Source: Methylobacterium sp. J-048 (GTDB lineage Bacteria; Pseudomonadota; Alphaproteobacteria; Rhizobiales; Beijerinckiaceae). From it: a DNA stretch of 64,000 bases. Under the pieces are notes generated by a model, which did not search any database, had not been told where the DNA came from, and saw nothing but the letters and a program-made list of their open reading frames with translations. The stretch is from positions 1 through 64,000 of the forward strand of contig NZ_JAKSYL010000270.1 of assembly GCF_022829515.1 (NCBI RefSeq), written 5' to 3'. This document shows, piece by piece, positions 26,046 to 34,790 of the stretch; the first letter of the stretch is position 1, and each line of letters starts with the position of its first letter. Position numbers and translations under genes: made by a program.

Positions 26046-27071
26046 ATGAATCCCCGTTTCAAGGCGGCGGCCATCCATGCCGCACCGGTCTTCCTCGACG
26101 CCACGGCGACGACGGACAAGGCGGTTTCCCTCATCCACGAGGCGGCCAGGGCCGGCGCGGCCCTCGTCGCCTTCCCGGAAACCTTCATCCCGGCCTTTCC
26201 GGTCTGGGCCGCCCTTGCGGCGCCGATCGACAACCACGACCTGTTCGCCCGCATGGCCGACCAGTCGGTCCTCGTCGACGGACCGGAAGTCGCCCGCATC
26301 CGCGAGGCCGCGAAGGCGGCGAGGGTCATCGTCTCCATCGGCCTCAGCGAGCGTTCACCCGTGAGCGTCGGCTGCCTGTGGAACAGCAACCTGCTGATCG
26401 GCGAGGGCGGCGACATCCTCAACCACCACCGCAAGCTCGTTCCGACCTTCTACGAGAAGCTGGTCTGGGCGGCAGGCGATGGGGCCGGGCTGCGGGTGGT
26501 CGAGACCGCGATCGGCCGGATCGGCCAACTCATCTGCGGCGAGAACACCAACTCGCTGGCCCGCTATAGCCTGATGGCGCAGGGCGAGCAGTTCCATATC
26601 TCGTCCTGGCCGCCGGTCTGGCCGACGCGGCGCCCAGCGGGCGGGGGCAATTACGACAACCTCGCCGCGAACCGCCTCCGGGCGGGCGCCCATTGCTTCG
26701 AGGCCAAGGTCTTCGGCCTCGTCACCGCGAGTGTGCTCGACCGTGCGGCGTTCGACACCATCGCCTCTTGCGATCCCCGGGCCGCCGAGGTTCTGGAAGG
26801 GACGCCGCGCGCCGCCTCGTTCTTCCTTGATCCGACCGGCGCCCAGATCGGCGAAGCCCTTCGGGACGAGGGAATCCTCTACGCCGAAATCGACCTCGCA
26901 GCTTGCATCGAGCCGAAGCAGTTCCACGACGTGGTCGGCTACTACAACCGCTTCGACGTGTTCGACCTCACGGTGAACCGCCGCCGCCTCGCCCCCGCGG
27001 CCTTTCGCGATCCCGGCTCCGCCCCGCCGCCCGCGGGTGTTTCCGCGCCTGTCCCCGGCGACGGCGCGTGA
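26046..27071 (+). CDS. Nitrilase (carbon-nitrogen hydrolase)
   Basis: Hydrolyses a nitrile to carboxylate and ammonia, or a related C-N bond. The catalytic triad is visible: E45 in AFPETFIPAFP, K130 in HHRKLVPTFYEKLVW and C164 in GQLICGENTNSLARYSLM. The segment HISSWPPVWPTR after the cysteine is typical of nitrilases with larger nitrile substrates (a family trait, not a specific assignment). Length 341 is normal. The open frame extends upstream to 25539 through the LysR gene, so ATG 26046 is preferred. It heads a run of five genes with an ABC importer, separated from the binding protein by 45 bp, suggesting uptake and hydrolysis of the same compound or use of the acid or amide it releases. 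Confidence 0.92.
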   Translation: MNPRFKAAAIHAAPVFLDATATTDKAVSLIHEAARAGAALVAFPETFIPAFPVWAALAAPIDNHDLFARMADQSVLVDGPEVARIREAAKAARVIVSIGLSERSPVSVGCLWNSNLLIGEGGDILNHHRKLVPTFYEKLVWAAGDGAGLRVVETAIGRIGQLICGENTNSLARYSLMAQGEQFHISSWPPVWPTRRPAGGGNYDNLAANRLRAGAHCFEAKVFGLVTASVLDRAAFDTIASCDPRAAEVLEGTPRAASFFLDPTGAQIGEALRDEGILYAEIDLAACIEPKQFHDVVGYYNRFDVFDLTVNRRRLAPAAFRDPGSAPPPAGVSAPVPGDGA

Positions 27072-27115
27072 CTTGCTGAGCGTTGCCTCGACCCCTGCCC
27101 GAGTGGAGATGTGCT

Positions 27116-28423
27116 ATGATGTTCGACCGTCGCAAGCTGCTCCTCGGGGGCGCCGCCGGACTGATGCTGCCGGGCTTGGCCCGCGCGCAGACGCCCGCCG
27201 CGATCGGCACCTTCCCGGAGGGTGTCGGCGCTGACTCCGTCTTCGTCGGCCTCAACATGCCCCTGACAGGCGTCTTCTCCGGTGATGGCAACGACCTGAA
27301 GCTCGGCTACGAACTCGCCATCGCGCAGATCAACGCGGGCGGCGAGATCCCGGCCGCCTGGGGCCTGAAGGGCAAGGGCGTCCTCGGGCGCCAGATCCGC
27401 TACAAGGTCGCCGACACGGAGGGGAAGCCCAACGTTGCGGTGCAGGCGGCGACCCAGTTCATCCAGCGGGACAAGGCGATTCAGTTCTCGGGCTCCGTGA
27501 GCAGTTCCGAGGCCATCGCCCTCGAGGAACTTGCGAGCCGCGACAAGGTCCTCTACATGGTCGGCATCGCCGGCTCGAACGACGTCACCGGCAAGAACTG
27601 CCAGCGCTACGGCTTCCGCTCGCAGCAGAACGCCTACATGGCCGCCAAGGCGCTGGCCCCGGTGGTCGCCAAGGCGCTCGGTCCCAAGCGCAAGATGGCC
27701 TTCCTGGTGCCGGATTACACCTACGGCCAGACGGTCTACGAATCCTTTGCCAATTTCGCCAAGGAGGCGGGCTGGACACAGGTTCTGAAGGAGACCGTGC
27801 CGCTGGGCACCGCCGATTACAGCTCGGCGCTCCTCAACATCGCCAACAGCGGCGCCGACGTCTTCGTGAACATCTGCTTCGGCGCGGATGCGGTCGCCTC
27901 GACCAAGCAAGCCGAGCAGTTCGGCGTCCTATCGAGCATGAAGCTCGTCGTGCCGAACCTGTCCTCCTTCCAGGACAAGGAACTCGGCGCCGAACTGATG
28001 CAGGGCGTCTATGGCTCCTGCGATTTCTGGTGGACGCTGGAGGACCGCTATCCCCTCGCCAAGACCTTCGTGGCGAGCTTCCTCGACAAGAACAAGTATC
28101 ACCCACGCTGGGGCGCCCACATCGCCTACATGCAGACCTATCTCTGGGCGCTCACGGTCGAGCGGGTCGGCGGGTTCAACCCGGTCGACATGATCAAAGC
28201 GATGGAGGCCTCGAAGAGCCAGCCCTACAACTCGACCATCGGCCGCGTCTATTACCGCGCCGAGGACCACCAGATGGTCCGACCAATCCCGATCCTGAAA
28301 GGCAAGGCGCCCGCCTCGATGAAGGGGCCGGAGGATTTCTACGAGATCGTGGACGTGGTCGAGGGCGAGAGCGTGATGAACCCGCCCGACCTGTTCGGTT
28401 GCAAGCTCGGCCCCTACACCTGA
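27116..28423 (+). CDS. ABC transporter substrate-binding protein (branched-chain amino acid/urea type)
   Basis: A 435-residue periplasmic binding protein of the Leu/Ile/Val family. The signal MMFDRRKLLLGGAAGLMLPGLARAQ carries a twin-Arg. The mature part shows GLNMPLTGVFSGDGNDLKLGYELAIAQINAGG and VADTEGKPNVAVQAATQFIQRDKAIQFSGSVSS, typical for amide and branched-chain amino acid binding proteins. Two adjacent ATGs (27116, 27119) are possible; GGAG lies about 8 nt upstream. The two permease subunits and two ATPases follow directly (10 nt, then overlaps), so the importer is complete. The ligand is not deduced from the sequence; linkage suggests a nitrile, amide or nitrogenous acid. Confidence 0.92.
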   Translation: MMFDRRKLLLGGAAGLMLPGLARAQTPAAIGTFPEGVGADSVFVGLNMPLTGVFSGDGNDLKLGYELAIAQINAGGEIPAAWGLKGKGVLGRQIRYKVADTEGKPNVAVQAATQFIQRDKAIQFSGSVSSSEAIALEELASRDKVLYMVGIAGSNDVTGKNCQRYGFRSQQNAYMAAKALAPVVAKALGPKRKMAFLVPDYTYGQTVYESFANFAKEAGWTQVLKETVPLGTADYSSALLNIANSGADVFVNICFGADAVASTKQAEQFGVLSSMKLVVPNLSSFQDKELGAELMQGVYGSCDFWWTLEDRYPLAKTFVASFLDKNKYHPRWGAHIAYMQTYLWALTVERVGGFNPVDMIKAMEASKSQPYNSTIGRVYYRAEDHQMVRPIPILKGKAPASMKGPEDFYEIVDVVEGESVMNPPDLFGCKLGPYT

Positions 28424-28433
28424 GGGACCGGCC

Positions 28434-29309
28434 ATGCCCAACACGGTGGTTCTCCTCTCCCAGGCCTTCAACGGCCTTGCCCTTGGGAGCCTTCTGGCGC
28501 TCGTGTCCAGCGGGCTCACCATCATCCTGGGCACCCTGGGGGTGCTCAACTTCGCCCACGGTGCGCTGTTCGCCGTGGGGGCCTACACCGCCTTCGTGAT
28601 GATGTCGGCGACGCATTCCTTCCTGCTCGCCCTGCTCGGCGGCTGCGCCGTCATGCTGGTCGTCGGCTTCGCCATGGAGCGGCTGGTGATCCGCCATTTC
28701 TACGCGAGGCCCGACGAGGACCAGATCCTCGTCACCTACGGCATCGGCATTGTTCTCGTGGAGGCGTTGCGCGCGTGGTTCGGGGGGAACAGCCAGCGGG
28801 TGCCGTTGCCTTCCTGGGGCGTGGGGGCGACCAAGCTCGGCTTCCTCGTCTACCCGACCTACCGGCTCCAACTGATCGGCATCGTCGCGGCGCTCCTCCT
28901 CGGCCTCTACCTTGTCCTCTACCGGACTGCGATCGGCCTCGTGGTGCGGGCGGGCATCGAGAATGCCGGCATGGTCGGCATCCTCGGCATCGACGTGCGC
29001 CGCACCTTCCTCCTCGTCTTCGGCATCGGAATCGTCGCGGTGGGGCTCGCCGGGATGCTCTACGCCCCCGTCGTCTCGGTGACGCCCGACATGGGTGCCA
29101 GCTTCATGGTGCAATCCTTCGTGGTCATCGTGCTGGGCGGGCTCGGCTCGTTCCCCGGCGCGGTGGTGGGAGGGCTGATCGCGGGCGAGGTCATCAGCCT
29201 GACGAGTGCCTTCAGCTCCGCCTATTCGGAGGTGATGCTCTACGGCCTGATGGCACTGGTGCTGGTGGCGCGCCCGCAAGGGCTGTTCGGCACGGAGGGC
29301 CGCGTCTGA
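28434..29309 (+). CDS. Branched-chain-type ABC permease (LivH-like)
   Basis: A 291-residue inner-membrane permease with about eight hydrophobic segments. It starts MPNTVVLLSQAFNGLALGSLLALVSSGLTIILGTLGVLNFAHGALFAVGAY, the strongly conserved LivH N-terminus, and near the end has VIVLGGLGSFPGAVVGGLIAGEV, the ATPase-contact loop (EAA-like) of these permeases. It starts 10 nt after the binding-protein gene, and its stop overlaps the next start (TGATG). Confidence 0.94.
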   Translation: MPNTVVLLSQAFNGLALGSLLALVSSGLTIILGTLGVLNFAHGALFAVGAYTAFVMMSATHSFLLALLGGCAVMLVVGFAMERLVIRHFYARPDEDQILVTYGIGIVLVEALRAWFGGNSQRVPLPSWGVGATKLGFLVYPTYRLQLIGIVAALLLGLYLVLYRTAIGLVVRAGIENAGMVGILGIDVRRTFLLVFGIGIVAVGLAGMLYAPVVSVTPDMGASFMVQSFVVIVLGGLGSFPGAVVGGLIAGEVISLTSAFSSAYSEVMLYGLMALVLVARPQGLFGTEGRV

Positions 29310-31198
29310 TGCCCCCTGCCCTCCGCCGCATCCTCCCCGAACTGGCGCTCGCCGCCTTCCTGGTGGTCGCCCCTCTCCTGCTGCCGCCGCTGGGCTTCTC
29401 ACACGACCTGCTGACGCGGGCGCTCAATTGGGCGCTGTTCGGCCTCGGGCTCGACATCCTGTTCGGCCTCGCGGGCCTCCTCTCCTTCGGCCAGGCCGCC
29501 TTCTACGGGACGGGCGGGTTCGTCGCCGCCACCCTCCTCGTCTCCGGGACGGTGGGAAGCGTCTGGCTCGCCCTCCTGGCTGGGACGCTGGCGGCGGGGC
29601 TATTCGGCCTCCTCGTCGGCTGGCTCGCCGTCCGGCGCATCGGCATCTACTTCGCCATGATCACGCTGGCCTTCGGCCAGATGGCGTATTTCATCGAAAA
29701 CTCCCCGCTCTCGGAATGGACCGGCGGCGAGAACGGCATCGCCGGGGTGCCCCTTCCGACAATCGGCTTCGGGGCGGGCGCGGTGCGGATCACCGCCGGG
29801 CTGCCGATGTACGCGCTCCTCGCGACCACCTTCCTCGTCGGCTTCGTTCTGGCCCGCCGCATCGCAAAATCCCCTGTGGGGCTGATCCTGCGGGCAGTGA
29901 AGGAGAACACCGCCCGCGTGGCGATGCTCGGCCACGACGTCCCGGCCTACAAGCTCGCCGCCTTCACCATCGCCGCGCTCTATGCGGGGCTCGCCGGGGC
30001 GATGCTCGGGCCGTTCCAGAGCTACATGCCGCCGGACGCTTTCGCCCTGGAGACCTCGGGGCAACTCGTGGTGCAGACCATCGTCGGCGGCGTCGGCACC
30101 TTGGTCGGGCCACTGGTCGGCGCGGCCCTCTGGCTGTGGCTGCGCGACAACCTGCAACTCATCCCCGGCCTCGGTCCGCTGTGGAAGCTCGTCCTGGGGC
30201 TCGCCTTCATCGGCCTCGTGATCGGCCTACGCCGGGGCATCTGCGGGGAGATCCTGCATCTCTGGAACCGCCGCCGGGAGGCCCGTCGCCTCCGCGCGGA
30301 GCTGGCCCGGACGGAGGCCATCGAGGCGAGCGGCGGAGCACCGGCCCGCGCCGTCCCGGCTGAGATCGCCCTGCCGATGCCGCGCCCGGCGGTGGACGGA
30401 CGCAGCGCGCGCGGGGAGATCGTCCTTGAGGCGCGCGGGCTCGCCCGGCACTACGGTGGCCTGAAGGCGGTCGACGGCGTGAGCTTCACCGTGCGCCGGG
30501 GGTCGATCCACGCGGTGATCGGGCCGAATGGAGCGGGCAAGAGCACCCTGTTCAAGATGCTCTCCGACGAGGTGAGCCCGAGCGCGGGCGAGGTGCTGCT
30601 GTTTGGCGAGCGGCTAACCGGAGGCGGGGTGAGCCGAGCGGCCCAGCGGGGCATTGCCAAGAGCAACCAGCTCAACCAGCTCTTCCTGAACCTCACGGTG
30701 CGGGGAAACCTTCGGGTGGCGGCGCTGGCTCGGGCGCGGGGCGGCTTCCGCCTGGATCTCATCGCCCCCGCCGACGGACGCCCCGAGGTGGAGGCGCAGG
30801 TAGCGACTCTGATAGACCTTCTCGATCTCGGCGAGCGGGCCGGCACCCCGGCGAGCGTCCTGGCCTATGGCGAGAAGCGACGGCTGGAGATCGGCATGGC
30901 GCTCGCCACTAGCCCGAACGTGCTGCTCCTCGACGAACCCTTGGCCGGCATGAGCCTGTCGGAGCGGGCGGCGACCTGCGCCCTGATCCGGCGCATCGCG
31001 AAGACTTGCACGGTCGTCGTGGTGGAGCACGACCTCGACGCCATCTTCGACCTCGCCGAGCGGATCACCGTGCTGTGCGAGGGCCGCCTCCTCGCCAACG
31101 GCCCAACCGATTCCGTGCGCCGGGACGCAGCCGTCCAGCGCGCCTATCTCGGTACCGGCCCGGCGGAAGCCGGTGCCACCCTGGGGAGCGCCGCATGA
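29309..31198 (+). CDS. Fused ABC permease-ATPase (LivM-LivG fusion)
   Basis: A single 629-residue protein joining two subunits usually encoded separately. Residues about 1-310 are a LivM-like permease (LNWALFGLGLDILFGLAGLLSFGQAAFYGTGGF; later FQSYMPPDAFALETSGQLVVQTIVGGVGTLVGPLVGA). A charged linker of about 60 residues (RRREARRLRAELARTEA...) leads to a LivG-like ATPase with Walker A GPNGAGKST at 405-413, the signature region YGEKRRLEIGMAL, Walker B LLLDEP (D542-E543) and the switch His in VVVEHDLDAIF. The permease precedes the ATPase, as in LivM-LivG fusions seen in other proteobacteria. The start overlaps the LivH-like stop, and the end overlaps livF (ATGA). Confidence 0.92.
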   Translation: MPPALRRILPELALAAFLVVAPLLLPPLGFSHDLLTRALNWALFGLGLDILFGLAGLLSFGQAAFYGTGGFVAATLLVSGTVGSVWLALLAGTLAAGLFGLLVGWLAVRRIGIYFAMITLAFGQMAYFIENSPLSEWTGGENGIAGVPLPTIGFGAGAVRITAGLPMYALLATTFLVGFVLARRIAKSPVGLILRAVKENTARVAMLGHDVPAYKLAAFTIAALYAGLAGAMLGPFQSYMPPDAFALETSGQLVVQTIVGGVGTLVGPLVGAALWLWLRDNLQLIPGLGPLWKLVLGLAFIGLVIGLRRGICGEILHLWNRRREARRLRAELARTEAIEASGGAPARAVPAEIALPMPRPAVDGRSARGEIVLEARGLARHYGGLKAVDGVSFTVRRGSIHAVIGPNGAGKSTLFKMLSDEVSPSAGEVLLFGERLTGGGVSRAAQRGIAKSNQLNQLFLNLTVRGNLRVAALARARGGFRLDLIAPADGRPEVEAQVATLIDLLDLGERAGTPASVLAYGEKRRLEIGMALATSPNVLLLDEPLAGMSLSERAATCALIRRIAKTCTVVVVEHDLDAIFDLAERITVLCEGRLLANGPTDSVRRDAAVQRAYLGTGPAEAGATLGSAA

Positions 31199-31899
31199 GC
31201 CTGCTCGAAGTCGAGGGCATCGACACCCTCTACGGAGATTCCCACATCCTGTTCGGCGTCTCCCTGCGGGTTGAGGAGAACGAGGTCGTGGCCCTCCTTG
31301 GCCGCAACGGCGCCGGCAAGACCACGTCGCTGCGCACGCTGATGGGCGTGCTCAGCCCCCGGCGCGGCACGATCCGCCTCGACGGCAAGGCGATCCACGG
31401 GCTCCCGCCCTCGCAGATCGCCCGCGTCGGCATGCAGCTCGTGCCGGAGGAGCGCGCCGTGTTCGGCGGCCTGACCGTGGAGGAGAACCTCCGCGTCGCG
31501 CGCCTGACCGCCCCCAAGGCGTGGCCCCTCAACCGGATCTGGGAGATCTTCCCCCGGCTCAAGGAGCGACGCACCTCGCGGGGGCGCACCCTCTCGGGGG
31601 GCGAGCAGCAGATGCTCTCGATCGCCCGCGCCCTGGTCCGCGACCCGCGCATCCTCCTCCTCGACGAGCCCTTCGAGGGGCTGGCGCCGCTGATCGTTCA
31701 GGATCTGGTCGTGTTGACGAAGCGTCTGGCCGCGGAAGGGCGCACGATCGTCGTGGTCGAGCAGAACGTCGCAGCGGTCCTGAGCTTCGCCGACCGGGTC
31801 TACGGCCTCAACAACGGCCACGTCGTCTACGAGGGGCAGGCCTCCGCTCTCCGGACGGATCCCGCTCCGATGCGGAACTTCATGGGCTTGGCGCCGTGA
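31195..31899 (+). CDS. ABC transporter ATPase (LivF-like)
   Basis: A 234-residue ATP-binding subunit of the branched-chain amino acid-type importer. Motifs: Walker A GRNGAGKTT near residue 37, Q-loop ARVGMQLVPEERAVFGGLTV, signature LSGGEQQML, Walker B ILLLDEPFEGLAP and VVVEQNVAAV. The VPEERAVFGGLTVEENL segment is characteristic of the LivF rather than the LivG type. It starts by overlap with the fused permease-ATPase and ends the operon; no further gene follows for about 460 bp. Confidence 0.94.
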   Translation: MSLLEVEGIDTLYGDSHILFGVSLRVEENEVVALLGRNGAGKTTSLRTLMGVLSPRRGTIRLDGKAIHGLPPSQIARVGMQLVPEERAVFGGLTVEENLRVARLTAPKAWPLNRIWEIFPRLKERRTSRGRTLSGGEQQMLSIARALVRDPRILLLDEPFEGLAPLIVQDLVVLTKRLAAEGRTIVVVEQNVAAVLSFADRVYGLNNGHVVYEGQASALRTDPAPMRNFMGLAP

Positions 31900-32358
31900 G
31901 CGAGACCACGGACACCGTCTCGATGCCGCTGCTTACATCGAGCGATCACCAATTTGGTTCGGTCAACTAAGAGATGTTTGATCTTGCAGTTTGATGTCTG
32001 TTCTTGCTGCATTTTGCCCGAAAGAAGACCGGCGGGATCCAACCTTCTGCGTCGTTTGCGTGGACGCTGTGCGGCGCCCAACGATGGCCGAAAGCCGTCC
32101 GTCCACTTCCTGGCATGAGGTGGATCAAAACCGATGTTTCCGTTCGCAGCGTTTTACCGAAGCTTGAAATGCTGACACGCTTTCCCGACAGAATGAAGGC
32201 CATTCCAGAGCTTGCCAAACGGCGCATGGGTTCCGTCGGCAAAGCGATCGAATTTCCGACGCGTGCGGTTGTGCTACCTACCGTTGCGTTCCACTAGGGC
32301 AAGCTCTGTAGAACGGCTGCGCTGGAACTCGGTCGCGGTATTCGCGTAAGATCAAATC
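31900..32358. other. Intergenic interval with repeat debris
   Basis: No gene is supported; the small open frames in both directions lack domains. It holds a repeat C element at 32149-32195 and, before it, GGCCGAAAGCCGTCCGTCC (32087-32105), a relative of the GGCCGAAAGC block found in the repeat B copies near 53485 and 61770. Confidence 0.5.
32149..32195 (+). repeat. Dispersed repeat C, copy 1
   Basis: GCGTTTTACCG, GCTTGAAA and TTTCCCGACA occur in this order and spacing here and again at 61845-61890; about three-quarters of the intervening bases agree. The 61.8-kb copy is joined to a repeat B copy, so B and C may be parts of one longer element. Confidence 0.65.
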
Positions 32359-33249
32359 ATGCTCAGGTCGCTCGACCTTCTAAGGCAAATTACCCCGGCC
32401 GCGTCGCTCATCGCCGACGACGACGGACATATGACCCTTGCCGGCGGTGGCTCCGGTTACACCAAGCCATGGCATTGGCATGACGGCCTTATGCTGCTGT
32501 TGCCCAGCCTAGGTGCTTTCCGCCTCAAACACGAGGCTCGGCGCGAAGGCGTCTGGGTATCTGAAGACCGCTTCGCCGTCGTTCCTGCCTCGCATGCTCA
32601 CGACACGAGCACTCTTCGAGATAATCAAGCTCACATAGTCGCTTACGTTAAAGAAAACGCGCTCCGACGCATCGAAGCGAGCCTCGGTTCGTTAAGCCGC
32701 GTCCGAACCTCCATTCGGACGAGCGGTATGTTCCCCGTCACCCCCGAGATCCGTACGCTTCGCGCCCTCTGTCTCGACGGCACAGGTGATACGTTAGGCT
32801 CCGCGGCTGTCCGCGCCCACCTCTCAGCCGCATTACTCATCCGATGCCTAGCAGCCATCGAGCAGGGCCGACCTCTCCCCTCGGCATCCCGACACGGACA
32901 CGGCAAGGCCCTGATCCGTCAGGCGAGAGCTATAATCGCCGCGCGTCTGGATCAGGACGTCCCGCTCGACCTGCTAGCTGAGCGCCTGGATGTCTCACGC
33001 CGCCACCTGACCCGCCTGTTCCACGCCGAAGTCGGCTTGTCGGTCGGCGCGTTTCACCGGGCCAAGCGTCTCGACGCCGCCAAGGACATGCTAAGAGCTA
33101 CGGACTTACCCGTCGACGAGATCGCGTCCCGGGTCGGGTTCGAGAGCGGCTCAGCCTTGTCCCGCGCCCTGCGTCGGCGAGACGGTCAGGCAGCTACGGG
33201 AATTCGGGCATCCTCACGAGCTCTCGTGGCCCACTCGGTCAAGAAGTAA
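32359..33249 (+). CDS. AraC-family transcriptional regulator (296 aa)
   Basis: N-terminal cupin-like sensor domain (PWHWHDGLMLLLPSLGAFRLKHEARREGVWVSEDRFAVVP) and C-terminal double helix-turn-helix: PLDLLAERLDVSRRHLTRLFHAEVGLSVGAFHRAKRLDAAKDMLRATDLPVDEIASRVGFESGSALSRALRR. It lies on the same strand as, and 97 bp before, the PhzF gene, so it may regulate that cluster; the effector is unknown. The start ATG 32359 has no strong ribosome-binding site. The DNA-binding half ends about 20 residues before the C-terminus. Confidence 0.9.
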   Translation: MLRSLDLLRQITPAASLIADDDGHMTLAGGGSGYTKPWHWHDGLMLLLPSLGAFRLKHEARREGVWVSEDRFAVVPASHAHDTSTLRDNQAHIVAYVKENALRRIEASLGSLSRVRTSIRTSGMFPVTPEIRTLRALCLDGTGDTLGSAAVRAHLSAALLIRCLAAIEQGRPLPSASRHGHGKALIRQARAIIAARLDQDVPLDLLAERLDVSRRHLTRLFHAEVGLSVGAFHRAKRLDAAKDMLRATDLPVDEIASRVGFESGSALSRALRRRDGQAATGIRASSRALVAHSVKK

Positions 33250-33346
33250 GGCCCACCCGGCCGCGCGGGCGGTCCTTGTTTCCTACAATGATCTCCGATG
33301 ACGGCGCGGCCGAGGTCCTGCGCGCTGCGGGTTGGGTATCTCAGTC

Positions 33347-34249
33347 ATGAGCGATGTCGAAGTCGAAGTCGTACGCGTCTTTACCTGCGGTGGCGCGGGG
33401 GGCAATCCTTGCCCCGTCGTGGCGGACGCCGGCACCTTAGACGCAGGCGCGATGCAGGACATCGCTCGGCGGTACCGCCACGAGAGTGGGTTCGTGCTAC
33501 CGCCTGAGGACGACACACACGACCTCCGGTTCCGCTTCTTCGTGCCAAACCACGAGATGGAGATGTGCGCCCACGCCACCATCGGCACCCTCTGGGTGTT
33601 AGCCCGCCGCGGGCGGTTGGCGAGTGCGCCGGTGCGAATTGCAACAGTGAGCGGTACCGTCACCGGCTTCGTCCAGGCCCACGACGACGGATCGTGGCGC
33701 GTTGAGATCACCCAGCCAACCGGACGGGTCGTGCCGCTCGCATCGGAGCGTGTCGACACCGTCTGCGCCGCCCTGGGCATCAGCCGCGATGCTCTCGCCG
33801 ATCTACCGGTGCACAACGCCGCCACCTCGCGTGTGAAGACCCTCATACCGATACGCTGGCCGGAGGGCCTGCACGCTCTCGCCCCCGACCCTGCGGCGGT
33901 CGAAGCCGCGTGTCGGGCCATCGGCTCGACGGGCCTCTATCCTTACGCAGTCCTAGACGGGCCGGGGCGCACGTTTGAGGCGCGGCAGTTCCCACGCTCA
34001 TCCGGCTACCCGGAGGACGCTGCAACCGGCATCGCCGCGGCGGCGCTGGCGTTCGGTCTCCTGCACGATGGAACCGTCGAGCCCGACGATCGCCGCATCC
34101 TAATCCACCAAGGCCGCGCCATGGGCCATCTCTCGGAAATCTCGGTTCGTATCGGCTTCGCGGGTGACCGCGCCCTCGGCTGCTTGCTTGGAGGCGAAGT
34201 CGCCCCCGAGGACGAGCGCGGCTCCGCCAATGAAGGATCCTTCAAGTGA
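33347..34249 (+). CDS. PhzF-family isomerase (300 aa)
   Basis: Two-domain diaminopimelate-epimerase-like fold of the PhzF family, cytoplasmic. The conserved Glu acting as acid/base is E46 in YRHESGFVLP, and the second-domain signature is YPEDAATGIAAAALAFGL. Characterised members catalyse a proton shift in phenazine synthesis; most homologues have unknown substrates. The next gene is RidA, which clears reactive enamine/imine intermediates, so an amino-acid-derived substrate is plausible. Start ATG 33347 (SDVEVEV) is preferred to an upstream TTG at 33332. The stop overlaps the RidA start. Confidence 0.85.
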   Translation: MSDVEVEVVRVFTCGGAGGNPCPVVADAGTLDAGAMQDIARRYRHESGFVLPPEDDTHDLRFRFFVPNHEMEMCAHATIGTLWVLARRGRLASAPVRIATVSGTVTGFVQAHDDGSWRVEITQPTGRVVPLASERVDTVCAALGISRDALADLPVHNAATSRVKTLIPIRWPEGLHALAPDPAAVEAACRAIGSTGLYPYAVLDGPGRTFEARQFPRSSGYPEDAATGIAAAALAFGLLHDGTVEPDDRRILIHQGRAMGHLSEISVRIGFAGDRALGCLLGGEVAPEDERGSANEGSFK

Positions 34250-34710
34250 ACGGCGCGATCCTAGCTCGCTTGGCGGCGGCCGGGCTGGCATTACCGCGAC
34301 CGACAATGCCTGCCGCCAACTACGTGCCATTCACGCGTGCCGGCCCGCTGCTTTTCGTAGCTGGGCAGACCCCTGTACAGGATGGCGAACCCCAGTATTG
34401 CGGCATCGTCGGCGAGGGCATCACGATCGAGGAGGCGCAGGCCGCGGCGCGTCTATGCGCACTGAACGTTCTCGCCCAAGTCGACGTTGCCCTCAAAGGC
34501 GAACCCCTTCGAGTACGCTGCCTCCGGCTAGGTGGGTTCGTCCGCTGCACGGGCGACTTCATACAGCAGGCGCGGGTGCTAGACGGCGCCTCGGACCTCA
34601 TGGTGCTCGCCCTCGGCGAAGATGGCCGCCACGCGCGTACGACGGCCGGGACCAACGCCCTGCCGCGTGGCGTGCCCGTCGAGGTCGAGGGCGTCTTCGA
34701 GCTGGCATGA
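34246..34710 (+). CDS. RidA-family (YjgF/YER057c/UK114) imine/enamine deaminase
   Basis: A 154-residue protein with the RidA fold. The conserved Arg that binds the carboxylate of the substrate lies in GRHARTTAGTNALPRGVPVEVEGVFELA, and FVAGQTPVQDG is the N-terminal motif. RidA proteins hydrolyse reactive 2-imino/enamino acids to 2-oxo acids. GTG 34246 overlaps the PhzF stop (GTGA), so the pair is translated together. The downstream binding-protein gene starts 80 bp later. Confidence 0.88.
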   Translation: MNGAILARLAAAGLALPRPTMPAANYVPFTRAGPLLFVAGQTPVQDGEPQYCGIVGEGITIEEAQAAARLCALNVLAQVDVALKGEPLRVRCLRLGGFVRCTGDFIQQARVLDGASDLMVLALGEDGRHARTTAGTNALPRGVPVEVEGVFELA

Positions 34711-34790
34711 CCTTGTCGTGGCTCCCTGCAGGGGACGCCCGTGTCGGCCAGACAATCGGAGCGACCTAGAAACGGAAAAGGACATCGACG

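Noticed and set aside
28194-29402. 402-codon minus-strand frame
   Set aside because: Antisense to the LivH-like permease and parts of its neighbours; low-complexity His/Asp/Glu-rich, no domain.
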